A DNA stretch of 6,153 nt, taken from contig CALMAV010000530.1 of NCBI GenBank assembly GCA_937859895.1, positions 1-6,153 on the forward strand. Reading direction: 5' to 3'. The position numbers and the translations under genes are program-made. Below the pieces are notes generated by a model. The model saw only the letters and a list, made by a program, of their open reading frames with translations, ran no database searches and was not told the DNA's origin. Of the stretch, positions 1-6,138 are shown in pieces (the stretch's first letter is position 1; each line of letters opens with the position of its first letter). The DNA comes from an uncultured Bryobacterales bacterium (GTDB taxonomy: Bacteria > Acidobacteriota > Terriglobia > Bryobacterales > Bryobacteraceae).

Positions 1-1
1 G

Positions 2-394
2 CATGAGAAAGGCGGCAAGCGTCATGAGGTGCCAGCGAACCATTCTTTAGACGAGTACCTGGCGCAGTATCTGGAAGCGAGCGCCTTACAAGAGCAACCA
101 AAATCTCCTTTGTTCCGCTCGGTGCTCGGAAAAACCGGGCAGCTGAGCGACCGGGCGATGACACAGCCCGATGTCTACCGTATGATCCGACGCCGTGCCG
201 CGCTCGCCGGCATCAAAACCAAGATCGGCTGCCATACCTTTCGTGCGACTGGCATTACGGCCTACCTCAAGAACGGCGGACGCCTCGAAGTCGCGCAGCA
301 AATTGCGGCGCATGAGTCCTCGCGCACCACAGGCTTATATGACCGAAGAGGCGATGAGATTTCCGTCCATGAGGTCGAGCGAATTGTCATCTGA
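2..394 (+). CDS. Tyrosine recombinase / site-specific integrase, C-terminal part (5' end outside window)
   Basis: This is the catalytic C-terminal portion of a phage-type integrase, which cuts and rejoins DNA through a covalent 3'-phosphotyrosine. The reading frame is open from the first complete codon at position 2, so the gene begins before the window. A GTG at 29 is in frame but lies inside the conserved E-K-G-G-K-R-H-E-V-P beta-hairpin, so it is not a credible start. That hairpin carries the candidate active-site lysine. Next come the H-T-F-R box (His at 233-235, Arg at 242-244), the A-A-H-E-S-S box (His at 311-313) and the nucleophilic tyrosine of G-L-Y-D-R-R (338-340). The end, H-E-V-E-R-I-V-I, is the usual C-terminus of this integrase type. 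The first catalytic arginine and the core-binding domain are not visible, so activity cannot be judged. It converges on the Sel1/RHS genes. The family call is firm; the element it serves is unknown. Confidence 0.93.
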   Translation, partial: HEKGGKRHEVPANHSLDEYLAQYLEASALQEQPKSPLFRSVLGKTGQLSDRAMTQPDVYRMIRRRAALAGIKTKIGCHTFRATGITAYLKNGGRLEVAQQIAAHESSRTTGLYDRRGDEISVHEVERIVI

Positions 395-742
395 TTGCAC
401 TTCGAGCATGATATATGCGGAGCAAAGGTATTTTATTAGGTCGGCCATGCACCGCTCTATGCATGCAAAAGCAGAGCCACAACCTATATAAGGCAAGAGT
501 CTTAGTGAAAGCTGTAATAGCTTGTCAGTTGCAGGTTGGCCGGACATCGATACAGCGCATTGTAGCTGCCGAGAAGATCTGATCCTACCGAGAAAGGCCA
601 AAGACTCAAATATTAGGTCTAAGGCGTCTCAATGTAGGAATTGTTCTCGTCGGTTCCTATAATTGCATTTTAAAACTGTCGTTAACCCGCCTTTCAGATT
701 ACAGAGCCGCAGCCGTCAATAGCAGTTCCCTAAGTGAGAGAC
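395..742. other. Gene-free convergent intergenic spacer, AT-richer than its flanks
   Basis: These 348 bases separate the ends of the converging integrase and Sel1 genes. One sampled line (601-660) is about 40% GC, against about 63% for the integrase line 241-300. I see no tRNA, no CRISPR units and no coding frame with recognisable protein character. There are only weak inverted repeats: GCAT at 406-409 with ATGC at 415-418, AAGCT at 509-513 with AGCTT at 519-523, and a longer arm pair at 635-659. None is a GC-rich stem followed by a T-run on either strand. An isolated TATAAT at 658-663 lacks a properly spaced -35 box and has no plus-strand gene after it. The spacer could be decayed sequence left by rearrangement next to the integrase, but nothing in it proves that. 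Confidence 0.6.
635..659 (+). repeat. Weak inverted repeat (possible stem-loop)
   Basis: TAGGAA at 635-640 pairs perfectly with TTCCTA at 654-659. As plus-strand RNA the stem can extend inward by two U-G pairs and one G-C pair, giving about nine pairs around a seven-base loop. On the minus strand those wobble positions become A-C mismatches, so the stem is better as a plus-strand transcript. It lies about 240 bases after the integrase stop and has no U-tract, so it is at best a poor terminator. It may well be chance. Confidence 0.25.
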
Positions 743-1252
743 TCAACTAGCATTATGAGACTTCCTGACGAGCGATGATAGTAATATTGCAGCATCTTCC
801 TTTGCCTGCTCACTAATTTCCGCCGGCCTCATTCGCTGAGTCAATTCCAACAGCGCCAATGCTCTCAATTTGCCACCGCGCCTGTGGGCGTACAACTTAG
901 CAAGTTCCAATGCGGCCTCACCGGAATGTAGCTCAATCGCTCTCTTTAGCCAGAAGGTGGCAGCTCGCGTATTGCCGGCATTCAACTTATCTATCGCTAG
1001 ATTTAGAGCTCCGGATTCATCACCGGCGTTGTACGCTCGTCTGTACCAGTACGCAGCTTTATCGAGAGATTTTGCCAATCCTAAGCCCGACGAGTAATTG
1101 TTTGCAATGGATACTTGTGCCCCAGTGTGGCCGAGTTTGGCTGCCTCTAAGAAAAATTGGTTCGCAGCTCTTATATCGCCACTTTCCTTAGCTCTTTCTG
1201 CTTTCAAAAAAAGCGTTTCTGGATCCGATTGCGATTGTTTTAAGGTCGTCAT
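743..1252 (-). CDS. Sel1-like repeat protein, probable immunity protein for the adjacent RHS toxin
   Basis: This 169-residue protein consists almost entirely of Sel1-like (TPR-type) helical-pair repeats. Clear repeats cover about residues 27-61 (E-A-A-K-L-G-H-x-x-A-Q with N-N-Y-x-x-G-x-G), 62-96 (D-K-A-A-Y-W-Y-R-R-A-Y-N-A-G-D) and 97-127 (A-T-F-W-L-K-R-A-I-E-L with A-L-E-L-A-K-L-Y). A partial fourth is at 128-141. It has no cysteine, no signal peptide and no membrane segment, so it should be cytoplasmic. Sel1 and TPR repeats bind protein partners. The ATG at 1252 is preferred because it falls two bases after the RHS stop codon and begins a normal soluble N-terminus (M-T-T-L-K-Q). The frame is open to 1366, but the extra 38 residues are Cys/Arg/Trp-rich and unlike the rest. 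No Shine-Dalgarno sequence sits at normal spacing; the nearest AGGTG is about 16 bases upstream, which favours translational coupling. Sel1-repeat proteins are common directly after RHS toxin genes and some act as effector immunity proteins. That role here is inferred from position. Confidence 0.88.
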   Translation of the reverse strand: MTTLKQSQSDPETLFLKAERAKESGDIRAANQFFLEAAKLGHTGAQVSIANNYSSGLGLAKSLDKAAYWYRRAYNAGDESGALNLAIDKLNAGNTRAATFWLKRAIELHSGEAALELAKLYAHRRGGKLRALALLELTQRMRPAEISEQAKEDAAILLSSLVRKSHNAS

Positions 1253-1257
1253 AGTTA
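1250..1257 (-). promoter_or_regulatory. Stop-start junction TAA-CT-ATG, likely translational coupling
   Basis: On the minus strand the RHS stop codon TAA (1257-1255) is followed by CT and then the Sel1 gene ATG (1252-1250). The upstream sequence, TTGCTTTTTAAC, is pyrimidine-rich and lacks a ribosome binding site at normal distance. Reinitiation by ribosomes finishing the RHS gene is therefore the simplest way to translate the second gene, and it would make the downstream protein whenever the putative toxin is completed. The coupling is inferred; the spacing is read directly. Confidence 0.6.
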
Positions 1258-4200
1258 AAAAGCAAGGGCACCTGCGCCAACCAAAAGTTCCCATCCTTCG
1301 AGACCGACAAGTACATCCACCGCTGCACCGGCTCCTGCCCCAGTTAAGATGCCAATCGCGAACCATTTAGGATCATTCTCATTCAGCCCATTTGTTTTGC
1401 CCCAATCCAGTGATTTCGGTATCCTTTTACCATCAGGACTAGGGATGGTCCATCCGACAACTTTGCCACCTTTCACGATTGGCCGAACACCTTTAAGAGG
1501 CTTATCAGGTTTAGCTGTGTAGTTGCGCTCGCCCTTTCCGTGTCCAGAGAACACGATCAGATCGTTGAGGTTACCTGTAAATGGGTTCGTCGGGAGCTTA
1601 GAAGAACCAACTTTTTCTATATGCGTAACCGAGAAATCTGATGGTCCGAGCCCGCCCGAATTACTGCCACCGTTATTACTATTTCCAGGCCCGCTGCCCC
1701 ACGATAATCCATTCGATGGCCCTCCATATTGCCACCACCATAACGACACCGAGTCCGGAGTGCCTCCAAACACCGTTATTGTGCAATCCGGACACTTGAC
1801 CGATACCGGAAGATCAATGATTTGCGTTCCCGCTGGGAAACCGCCTGTTATTGCATCCAGCCCACTGGGGTCGGTGTACCGCAGAGGATTTCCCAGCGCA
1901 TAGCTGTAGCCGTTCCAGCTTTGCGGGTTCATAGGATCGGCACCGGCGTTCCCGGGATCAGGCGAGGTAAACCGGCCGATGGCGCTTCCAAACATGCGGG
2001 CATTGAAGTAATCCTCGCCGGTTTCCCCATCGCGCATCTGACCGGTGAACTTCTGGGCGAGCGTGTCGTTCGCGCTCCACTGTGCATTTCGGCCCACGGC
2101 TGTCTCTTCTCCGTAGGGCAGGTAGTCATGCCGGGACACGACGTTGCCGGCCTGATCGGTGACCAGGCGGAGATTGCCGAGGTGATCGGTGCTCAGGTAA
2201 CAGGTCTGGCACGGAGCGGGCTGGGCCACCGAAGAGTCGTATTCGGCAGCCAAGACACCGAAGGCGTCATAGACAAAGTTCACCACTCCGCCGGGACCCG
2301 ATTTCTGCACGCGCTGCCCTGCCCCGTCGTAAAAGTAGTTCTCGACGCCCCCACCCATCGCCGCGGGTGCAGTCACCGAGACCTGATGGTTCTCGGCGTC
2401 GTAGGTGATTGAGTTCCCATTGACGACTAACTGATTGCCAGCCTGGTCGTACCCAACGCTTGGCAGCTGATTTCGGGTAAAGGCATTGGTTGTCGGAGTA
2501 TTGCCCGCTGGAGCCTGGCCCGTACTGCCGGACACCCACATATTGCCCCACTGGTCGTACCCGAAGTTACGCGACCAGCCACCGGAATCGCTGGCCGAGA
2601 CCACACGGTTCAGAACGTCATAGCCAAAGCTTTGCTGGAACGTTAGCAGCTGACTATAGCCGGCGCCGCCGTGCTCGGCCGTCATCCCGTAGAGGTTGCC
2701 GTTGCTGTTGGTATTGCCGCCCCAGTTCCAGGTCAGGCGCATGAGCAGAGAGCTATCGGAGTTGTTGATCGCATCCGATGATTGAGCAGGCTGCAGGCGC
2801 GGGTTGTAGGTATTGCGGCGTCCCACCGTATTGCCCATCAAATAAGATTCAGGAGCCCCGTGCGACGCATAGCTGAGATTACTGACATAGTTGGCGCTGA
2901 TGCCATTCCGCACTCCTGTCAGTTGAGAGGGTCGCCCTGCCGCATCGTAGCCGGTTTGCACCACCCGGCCAGATGGATAAGTTTCGCTGACCAGCGCACC
3001 GGCCAAATTGTAGAGGTACGCAAAGCTGTACGTCTGCCCGGCAATGGCTTGGCTGCTGGCCAAGGGTTGCCCCACACTGTTGTACGCGCCATACGTCGTC
3101 GTCGAGACACCGCTGGTGGTAATTGATTTGAGTTGCCCGTTTCCGTTGGGGGTTTCTCCATTTCCGTAGTAGGTGTAAGCCACATTCGGAGAACCCGATG
3201 AATACACGACGCTATTGATCTGATTGCCCGCATCGTAGCCGTAGGTGGTGACAATGCCGCGGGCGTCCGTACGGGTTTGCAGATTGCCTGCCGCATCGTA
3301 CCCATACCGGACCGTTCCACTTTCCGGGTTTTGCGCGCTGGTCAGACGCCCCAACGAATCGTAGACGAAACTACGTGTCAGGCAATTGTTGCAATAGCCC
3401 TGGCTGACAGCAGTCAGATTGTCCAGCAGATCGTAGCCGTAGTCGGTCGTCTGGTTCAATCCGCCTGGATCTTCGAGAACATTGACTAGGCGCCCTAAGG
3501 CGTCGTAAGAGTAGCGCTTGGAGTGCCCGGCCTGATCGGTAGCCGTCGTGGTATTGCCCGAGTAGCTGGTTCGTGCCACTGCGCCGTCCGGGGTGGTGAC
3601 ACTTTGCGTTCGGCCGAGGCTGTCATACCGGTAGCTAGTGGTGAAAACCGTCTCGCCCGGGCGTGCCGGATTGCTGACGGTGGCTGTGCGGCCTAGAGCA
3701 TCGTAGGTTTGGGTCGTCGCGATGTATTGGGATCCGTTCTCATAAGTATCGGTTTCCGAAGGACGGCCCATGCCGTCATACAAGGTGCGCGACCGTAACA
3801 CACGATCTCCGGCGGAAGCCTGATCCTGACTGCTGTCCACCTCATTCGGGCTGGGATAGGTACTCTGGCTGGTGGCGCCGTTGGGCAGGGTGGTCTGGGA
3901 GAGACGATCCAGAACCGGATCGTAGCTGTATTGCGTAACCCCTTGATTCATGTTCGTGCTTCTTACAGGCTGGCCTGAACTGAAGTCGTAAGTCCAGGTG
4001 ATGGCATGGCCCAGCGGATCGGTTGAGCTGGTGGCATGCGCATAGGAATTGCGGTTGGCCCCATCGCTGTACGAATCGGTATAGATGTAGCTGGTTGCGT
4101 GGTTGTTGGGATCGGTAAGGTTAACCAGATTGCCAGCAATATCGTATGTCATGGTGCTGGTGAGAAAAGTGCAGCTTCCTCCTTGCAGCAAACACTTCCT

Positions 4201-6138
4201 GACCGAGGTCAGATTGCCCCGGGTTCCCTGTCCAGCAAAATTTGTGTTGTCATGGTCAATGATCCCTCCGGCGTTCGCCATGGAGCCTTCGTCGTAACCC
4301 ATCTGAGTGTCAGCCACTAGAGCCGAATTGCCATCCAGGATCTTTGTTTCAACCGGAAGGCTGACCAGATTGACAGTTAGGTAAGGGGCAGCTGTTTGAT
4401 ACGTGGTTTTCGTGTCACGCAGGAGCGGCCCAGGTGAACCGTTTCCCCAATTATGTTCCGCGCGATCAATCAGGTTGTTGTAGCCGTCGTAGGCAAAGGT
4501 GACTTGCGAGACTTGGTTGGTGTCATCCAGGATCGTAGTTTGCGAAATCAGATGCGGATTGTTCATGCAGCCTGTTCCTCCAGCATCGTAGGCGTACTGA
4601 ACCGTTACCAAGGCGGAGGGAGCACCGGTGTCGGTTTGGTAAGTCAGCCCTTCCTTGGCGCTATTACAACTGGTTCCGTTTAAGCTAAGTGTGTCTAGCG
4701 GAGAACCGAACATGCTAGTGACTGTTTGCGCTTGTACGCCGCCGTTGCCATCGTAAGTCACAGCGGTGTCTTGCGTGTTGGAACCGGATGCGCTCACAGT
4801 GTAATGCGTCCGGGAAGTCAGAGCTGACCCATTAGCATACTCGCGCCGTTCTTGCAATCGGCGATAGACCATCACTGGATTGGTATCGGTTGCCACTCCC
4901 TCGAATCCGCCGCTGCTCCCATTGTGGCCATTGCCGAAGTCGTACTCAACCGCACCGCCCGTTGGCAGAGTGACACGAGCCAACTCGCCATAGCTGTTGT
5001 ATTGGAACGTGTGACGGCTTCCGTCCGGGTATTGAATATAGCTTGGAAGAATCGGGTCGAAGTTATAGGTCGGCTGCCCGGTTCCCGGAAACAGCTGGTC
5101 AATGGTCGTAACAGCGCCACTCCGCAACATGCCGCTGGCGGACAAGTGAGCTTGCACGAGCTGAATTACCCTTGCAGCTCCTGCAAAGCCAGGGTAAGTG
5201 ATCGTGGTACATCCACCACACGAAGAATCGTTGTAGTTGATTGTGGTAATCCGTCCAGTAGAATCTGTAATCTGAGTTGGTGCAGGGACCCACAAGTACC
5301 AAGTAACAAATTCGATCTGACCTCCGTAGAGAAAACTGGTTCGATTGCCGTTCCGGTCTTGTATCCAAGTGACGGTTGAACCATCGATTCGGTAATTGGT
5401 TCCGTTGGACAATCGGAGAACGCCGTTGACTTTCGCATCCGCTTCACCAATGCCCGGTGCCGTTGTATCCATCACGGGCGAATCGGATACAAATTGCATC
5501 GAACTTCCATCCGTGCTGTGGAACAGAACACCCCGGCCAGCATCAACGCGGCTTGGTTGCGTACTGCAAGCATTTGGAATGCTATACGGTGCTCCGTTTG
5601 TATTCTGGTCCACCAGTTCGATCTGAGAGCCATTCGGACTGACAAACACAATCCGCCCCAGTGTTGAACCCACCGCGCTTGCGGCATTTGGACACGAAAC
5701 AAAGTTCGATCCGGTACGGCTGAACACCACTCCGGCCCCCAAGGGTCCTAGCACACCTTCCGGTCCAGCAACGTTGGAACTCGGATAAGGATCAATTGCA
5801 ATGAAGGGAGTGGAGCCGGCAAATCGTTTCGACGCCAACCAGGTTTGCTGTAAGTTCCAGATCAGATCAAATCCTGCTTCGCCCCGACCACCCACGTGAT
5901 AGAGCGGGATAGCTGGGTTCAGCGTTCCACTGAATGAGTTGTAATGCTCGAATCCAGACAGCGCATGCGAGCCAGCTGGCGTGCCCGGCGCGATTCCAGC
6001 AGGCGTTACCCCGTCTATTGGCGAAACGGTTTGACCTGCGGCACTAAGAGCAAAAACGGCCAGTAAGCCAACCGAGAGCAGCTGTTTCGAAAAGAGCGTT
6101 CTGGCTCCAGCCCGAATAGAGTGACGGGGAATAAGCAT
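1255..6138 (-). CDS. Secreted RHS/YD-repeat protein with variable C-terminal domain (putative polymorphic toxin)
   Basis: This is a 1627-residue RHS-family protein. RHS and YD repeats build a large beta-cocoon that encloses a C-terminal effector domain. Residues 1-35 form a Sec signal peptide. Residues 36-420 are a beta-rich N-terminal part with the opening G-x-L-N-P-A-I-P-L-Y-H-V-G-G-R-G at 71-86. About 18 YD motifs run from 549 to 1295. The RHS-associated core is at 1316-1427 and ends in D-P-S-G-L, followed by a 200-residue unassigned tail. The frame is intact throughout. Fourteen cysteines include four CxxC motifs at 307, 916, 1310 and 1449, suggesting disulfides outside the cytoplasm. ATG 6138 is chosen because it gives a normal signal peptide with a basic start (R5, R9, R13, K18). 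The 15 bases before it show no ribosome binding site and contain no stop, so an earlier start cannot be excluded. There is no PAAR or VgrG-like N-terminus, so Sec export followed by an unknown outer step is expected. Carbohydrate binding or a wall/surface role without toxicity remains an alternative. Confidence 0.95.
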   Translation of the reverse strand: MLIPRHSIRAGARTLFSKQLLSVGLLAVFALSAAGQTVSPIDGVTPAGIAPGTPAGSHALSGFEHYNSFSGTLNPAIPLYHVGGRGEAGFDLIWNLQQTWLASKRFAGSTPFIAIDPYPSSNVAGPEGVLGPLGAGVVFSRTGSNFVSCPNAASAVGSTLGRIVFVSPNGSQIELVDQNTNGAPYSIPNACSTQPSRVDAGRGVLFHSTDGSSMQFVSDSPVMDTTAPGIGEADAKVNGVLRLSNGTNYRIDGSTVTWIQDRNGNRTSFLYGGQIEFVTWYLWVPAPTQITDSTGRITTINYNDSSCGGCTTITYPGFAGAARVIQLVQAHLSASGMLRSGAVTTIDQLFPGTGQPTYNFDPILPSYIQYPDGSRHTFQYNSYGELARVTLPTGGAVEYDFGNGHNGSSGGFEGVATDTNPVMVYRRLQERREYANGSALTSRTHYTVSASGSNTQDTAVTYDGNGGVQAQTVTSMFGSPLDTLSLNGTSCNSAKEGLTYQTDTGAPSALVTVQYAYDAGGTGCMNNPHLISQTTILDDTNQVSQVTFAYDGYNNLIDRAEHNWGNGSPGPLLRDTKTTYQTAAPYLTVNLVSLPVETKILDGNSALVADTQMGYDEGSMANAGGIIDHDNTNFAGQGTRGNLTSVRKCLLQGGSCTFLTSTMTYDIAGNLVNLTDPNNHATSYIYTDSYSDGANRNSYAHATSSTDPLGHAITWTYDFSSGQPVRSTNMNQGVTQYSYDPVLDRLSQTTLPNGATSQSTYPSPNEVDSSQDQASAGDRVLRSRTLYDGMGRPSETDTYENGSQYIATTQTYDALGRTATVSNPARPGETVFTTSYRYDSLGRTQSVTTPDGAVARTSYSGNTTTATDQAGHSKRYSYDALGRLVNVLEDPGGLNQTTDYGYDLLDNLTAVSQGYCNNCLTRSFVYDSLGRLTSAQNPESGTVRYGYDAAGNLQTRTDARGIVTTYGYDAGNQINSVVYSSGSPNVAYTYYGNGETPNGNGQLKSITTSGVSTTTYGAYNSVGQPLASSQAIAGQTYSFAYLYNLAGALVSETYPSGRVVQTGYDAAGRPSQLTGVRNGISANYVSNLSYASHGAPESYLMGNTVGRRNTYNPRLQPAQSSDAINNSDSSLLMRLTWNWGGNTNSNGNLYGMTAEHGGAGYSQLLTFQQSFGYDVLNRVVSASDSGGWSRNFGYDQWGNMWVSGSTGQAPAGNTPTTNAFTRNQLPSVGYDQAGNQLVVNGNSITYDAENHQVSVTAPAAMGGGVENYFYDGAGQRVQKSGPGGVVNFVYDAFGVLAAEYDSSVAQPAPCQTCYLSTDHLGNLRLVTDQAGNVVSRHDYLPYGEETAVGRNAQWSANDTLAQKFTGQMRDGETGEDYFNARMFGSAIGRFTSPDPGNAGADPMNPQSWNGYSYALGNPLRYTDPSGLDAITGGFPAGTQIIDLPVSVKCPDCTITVFGGTPDSVSLWWWQYGGPSNGLSWGSGPGNSNNGGSNSGGLGPSDFSVTHIEKVGSSKLPTNPFTGNLNDLIVFSGHGKGERNYTAKPDKPLKGVRPIVKGGKVVGWTIPSPDGKRIPKSLDWGKTNGLNENDPKWFAIGILTGAGAGAAVDVLVGLEGWELLVGAGALAF
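1258..1362 (-). other. Hydrophobic glycine/alanine-rich C-terminus of the RHS protein, residues 1593-1627
   Basis: The last 35 residues comprise F-A-I-G-I-L-T-G-A-G-A-G-A-A-V-D-V-L-V-G (1593-1612), a short polar turn with E and W, and L-L-V-G-A-G-A-L-A-F (1618-1627). The small-residue GxGxG pattern resembles glycine-zipper membrane helices, although D1608 interrupts the first segment. It could be a membrane-inserting hairpin, a buried hydrophobic helix held inside the RHS shell, or the stub of a longer domain. The sequence alone does not decide between these. Confidence 0.5.
1258..1857 (-). other. Variable C-terminal domain of the RHS protein, residues 1428-1627 (putative toxin, family unknown)
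   Basis: Everything after D-P-S-G-L is unlike the repeat shell and I do not recognise its family. In order it contains: a short beta-like stretch with K-C-P-D-C (CxxC at 1449-1452); a Trp triplet (1467-1469); a Gly/Ser/Asn-rich linker (about 1470-1501); a segment with F-S-G-H-G-K-G-E-R (1530-1538); a Lys/Gly/Pro-rich part; the stretch V-V-G-W-T-I-P-S-P-D-G-K-R (1560-1572) followed by K-S-L-D-W-G-K-T-N-G-L (1575-1585); and a hydrophobic Gly/Ala-rich end (1593-1627). There is no HNH, HxxH or EndoU pattern that I can see. Sampled GC is about 42-55%, lower than the core. Position after the core and next to a Sel1 partner suggests a toxin tip. It could instead be a non-toxic or truncated tip. Confidence 0.6.
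1858..2193 (-). other. RHS repeat-associated core domain, residues 1316-1427
   Basis: This is the conserved end plug of the RHS shell. Landmarks in order are S-T-D-H-L-G-N-L-R (1316-1324), D-Y-L-P-Y-G-E (1338-1344), K-F-T-G-Q-x-R-D (1363-1370), D-Y-F-N-A-R-M-F (1376-1383), G-R-F-T-S-P-D-P (1388-1395), N-G-Y-S-Y-A-L-G-N-P-L-R-Y (1409-1421) and D-P-S-G-L (1423-1427). In characterised RHS and TcC proteins the corresponding segment is an aspartyl autoprotease that cuts just after the terminal DPxGL. Here D1394 and D1423 are candidate acids, but the residue before the first D-P is Pro rather than the Arg of TcC-type R-D-P, so cleavage is uncertain. DNA coding this core is GC-rich (about 63-65% in the lines at 2161 and 2281, which span its start and the preceding repeats). 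Confidence 0.88.
2254..4494 (-). repeat. YD-repeat (RHS) array, residues about 549-1295
   Basis: About 18 degenerate copies of the Y-D-x-x-G-[RN]-[LV/x] motif occur, spaced mostly 20-40 residues apart. The Y-D tyrosines are near residues 549, 664, 739, 787, 811, 838, 878, 902, 926, 947, 968, 1064, 1173, 1194, 1230, 1246, 1270 and 1290. The densest stretch is 787-968, where copies read Y-D-A-L-G-R, Y-D-S-L-G-R and Y-D-A-A-G-N. Such repeats form successive beta-hairpins of a spiral shell around the C-terminal cargo. Some copies share short identical DNA: CCTGCCGCATCGTA occurs at 2936-2949 and again at 3287-3300, both encoding Y-D-A-A-G. These matches are short enough to reflect conserved codons in the repeat. 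Confidence 0.9.
6034..6138 (-). other. Sec signal peptide of the RHS protein
   Basis: Residues 1-35 have a long basic n-region (R5, H6, R9, R13, K18), a hydrophobic core from about L20 to L31 (L-L-S-V-G-L-L-A-V-F-A-L) and a small-residue end S-A-A-G-Q. Cleavage would fall after A34 or G35, leaving Q36 at or near the mature N-terminus. There is no lipobox cysteine, so signal peptidase I is expected. The motif is read directly; the exact cleavage site is an estimate. Confidence 0.85.

Noticed and set aside
335..601. Minus-strand open frame of 88 codons overlapping the integrase end and spacer
   Set aside because: Its 3' part overlaps the conserved integrase C-terminus antisense, and the product shows no family resemblance or ribosome binding site.
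658..663. Perfect TATAAT resembling a -10 promoter element
   Set aside because: No TTGACA-like element lies 16-18 bases upstream and no plus-strand gene follows; chance in AT-rich sequence.
660..742. Possible terminator after the Sel1 gene (CTGT ... ACAG followed by TTTT on the minus strand)
   Set aside because: The stem has only four pairs around a loop of about 20 bases, which is not a credible intrinsic terminator.
1253..1366. Upstream extension of the Sel1-repeat gene to an ATG at 1366 (38 extra residues)
   Set aside because: The extra residues are Cys/Arg/Trp-rich, lie wholly over the RHS tail in another frame and have no repeat character; the ATG at 1252 directly after the RHS stop is far more natural.
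1822..2412. Plus-strand open frame of 196 codons opposite the RHS core
   Set aside because: It is antisense to a strongly conserved domain, has no recognisable protein features, and its openness is explained by the GC-rich repetitive codons of the RHS gene.
2254..4494. Regularly spaced similar units suggestive of a tandem DNA repeat or CRISPR-like array
   Set aside because: The periodicity is at protein level (YD repeats), units are degenerate in DNA with identical runs of only about 14 bases, and spacing is irregular.
4852..5379. Plus-strand open frame of 175 codons opposite the RHS N-terminal region
   Set aside because: It is antisense to the intact RHS frame, with low-complexity composition and no domain or start signal.
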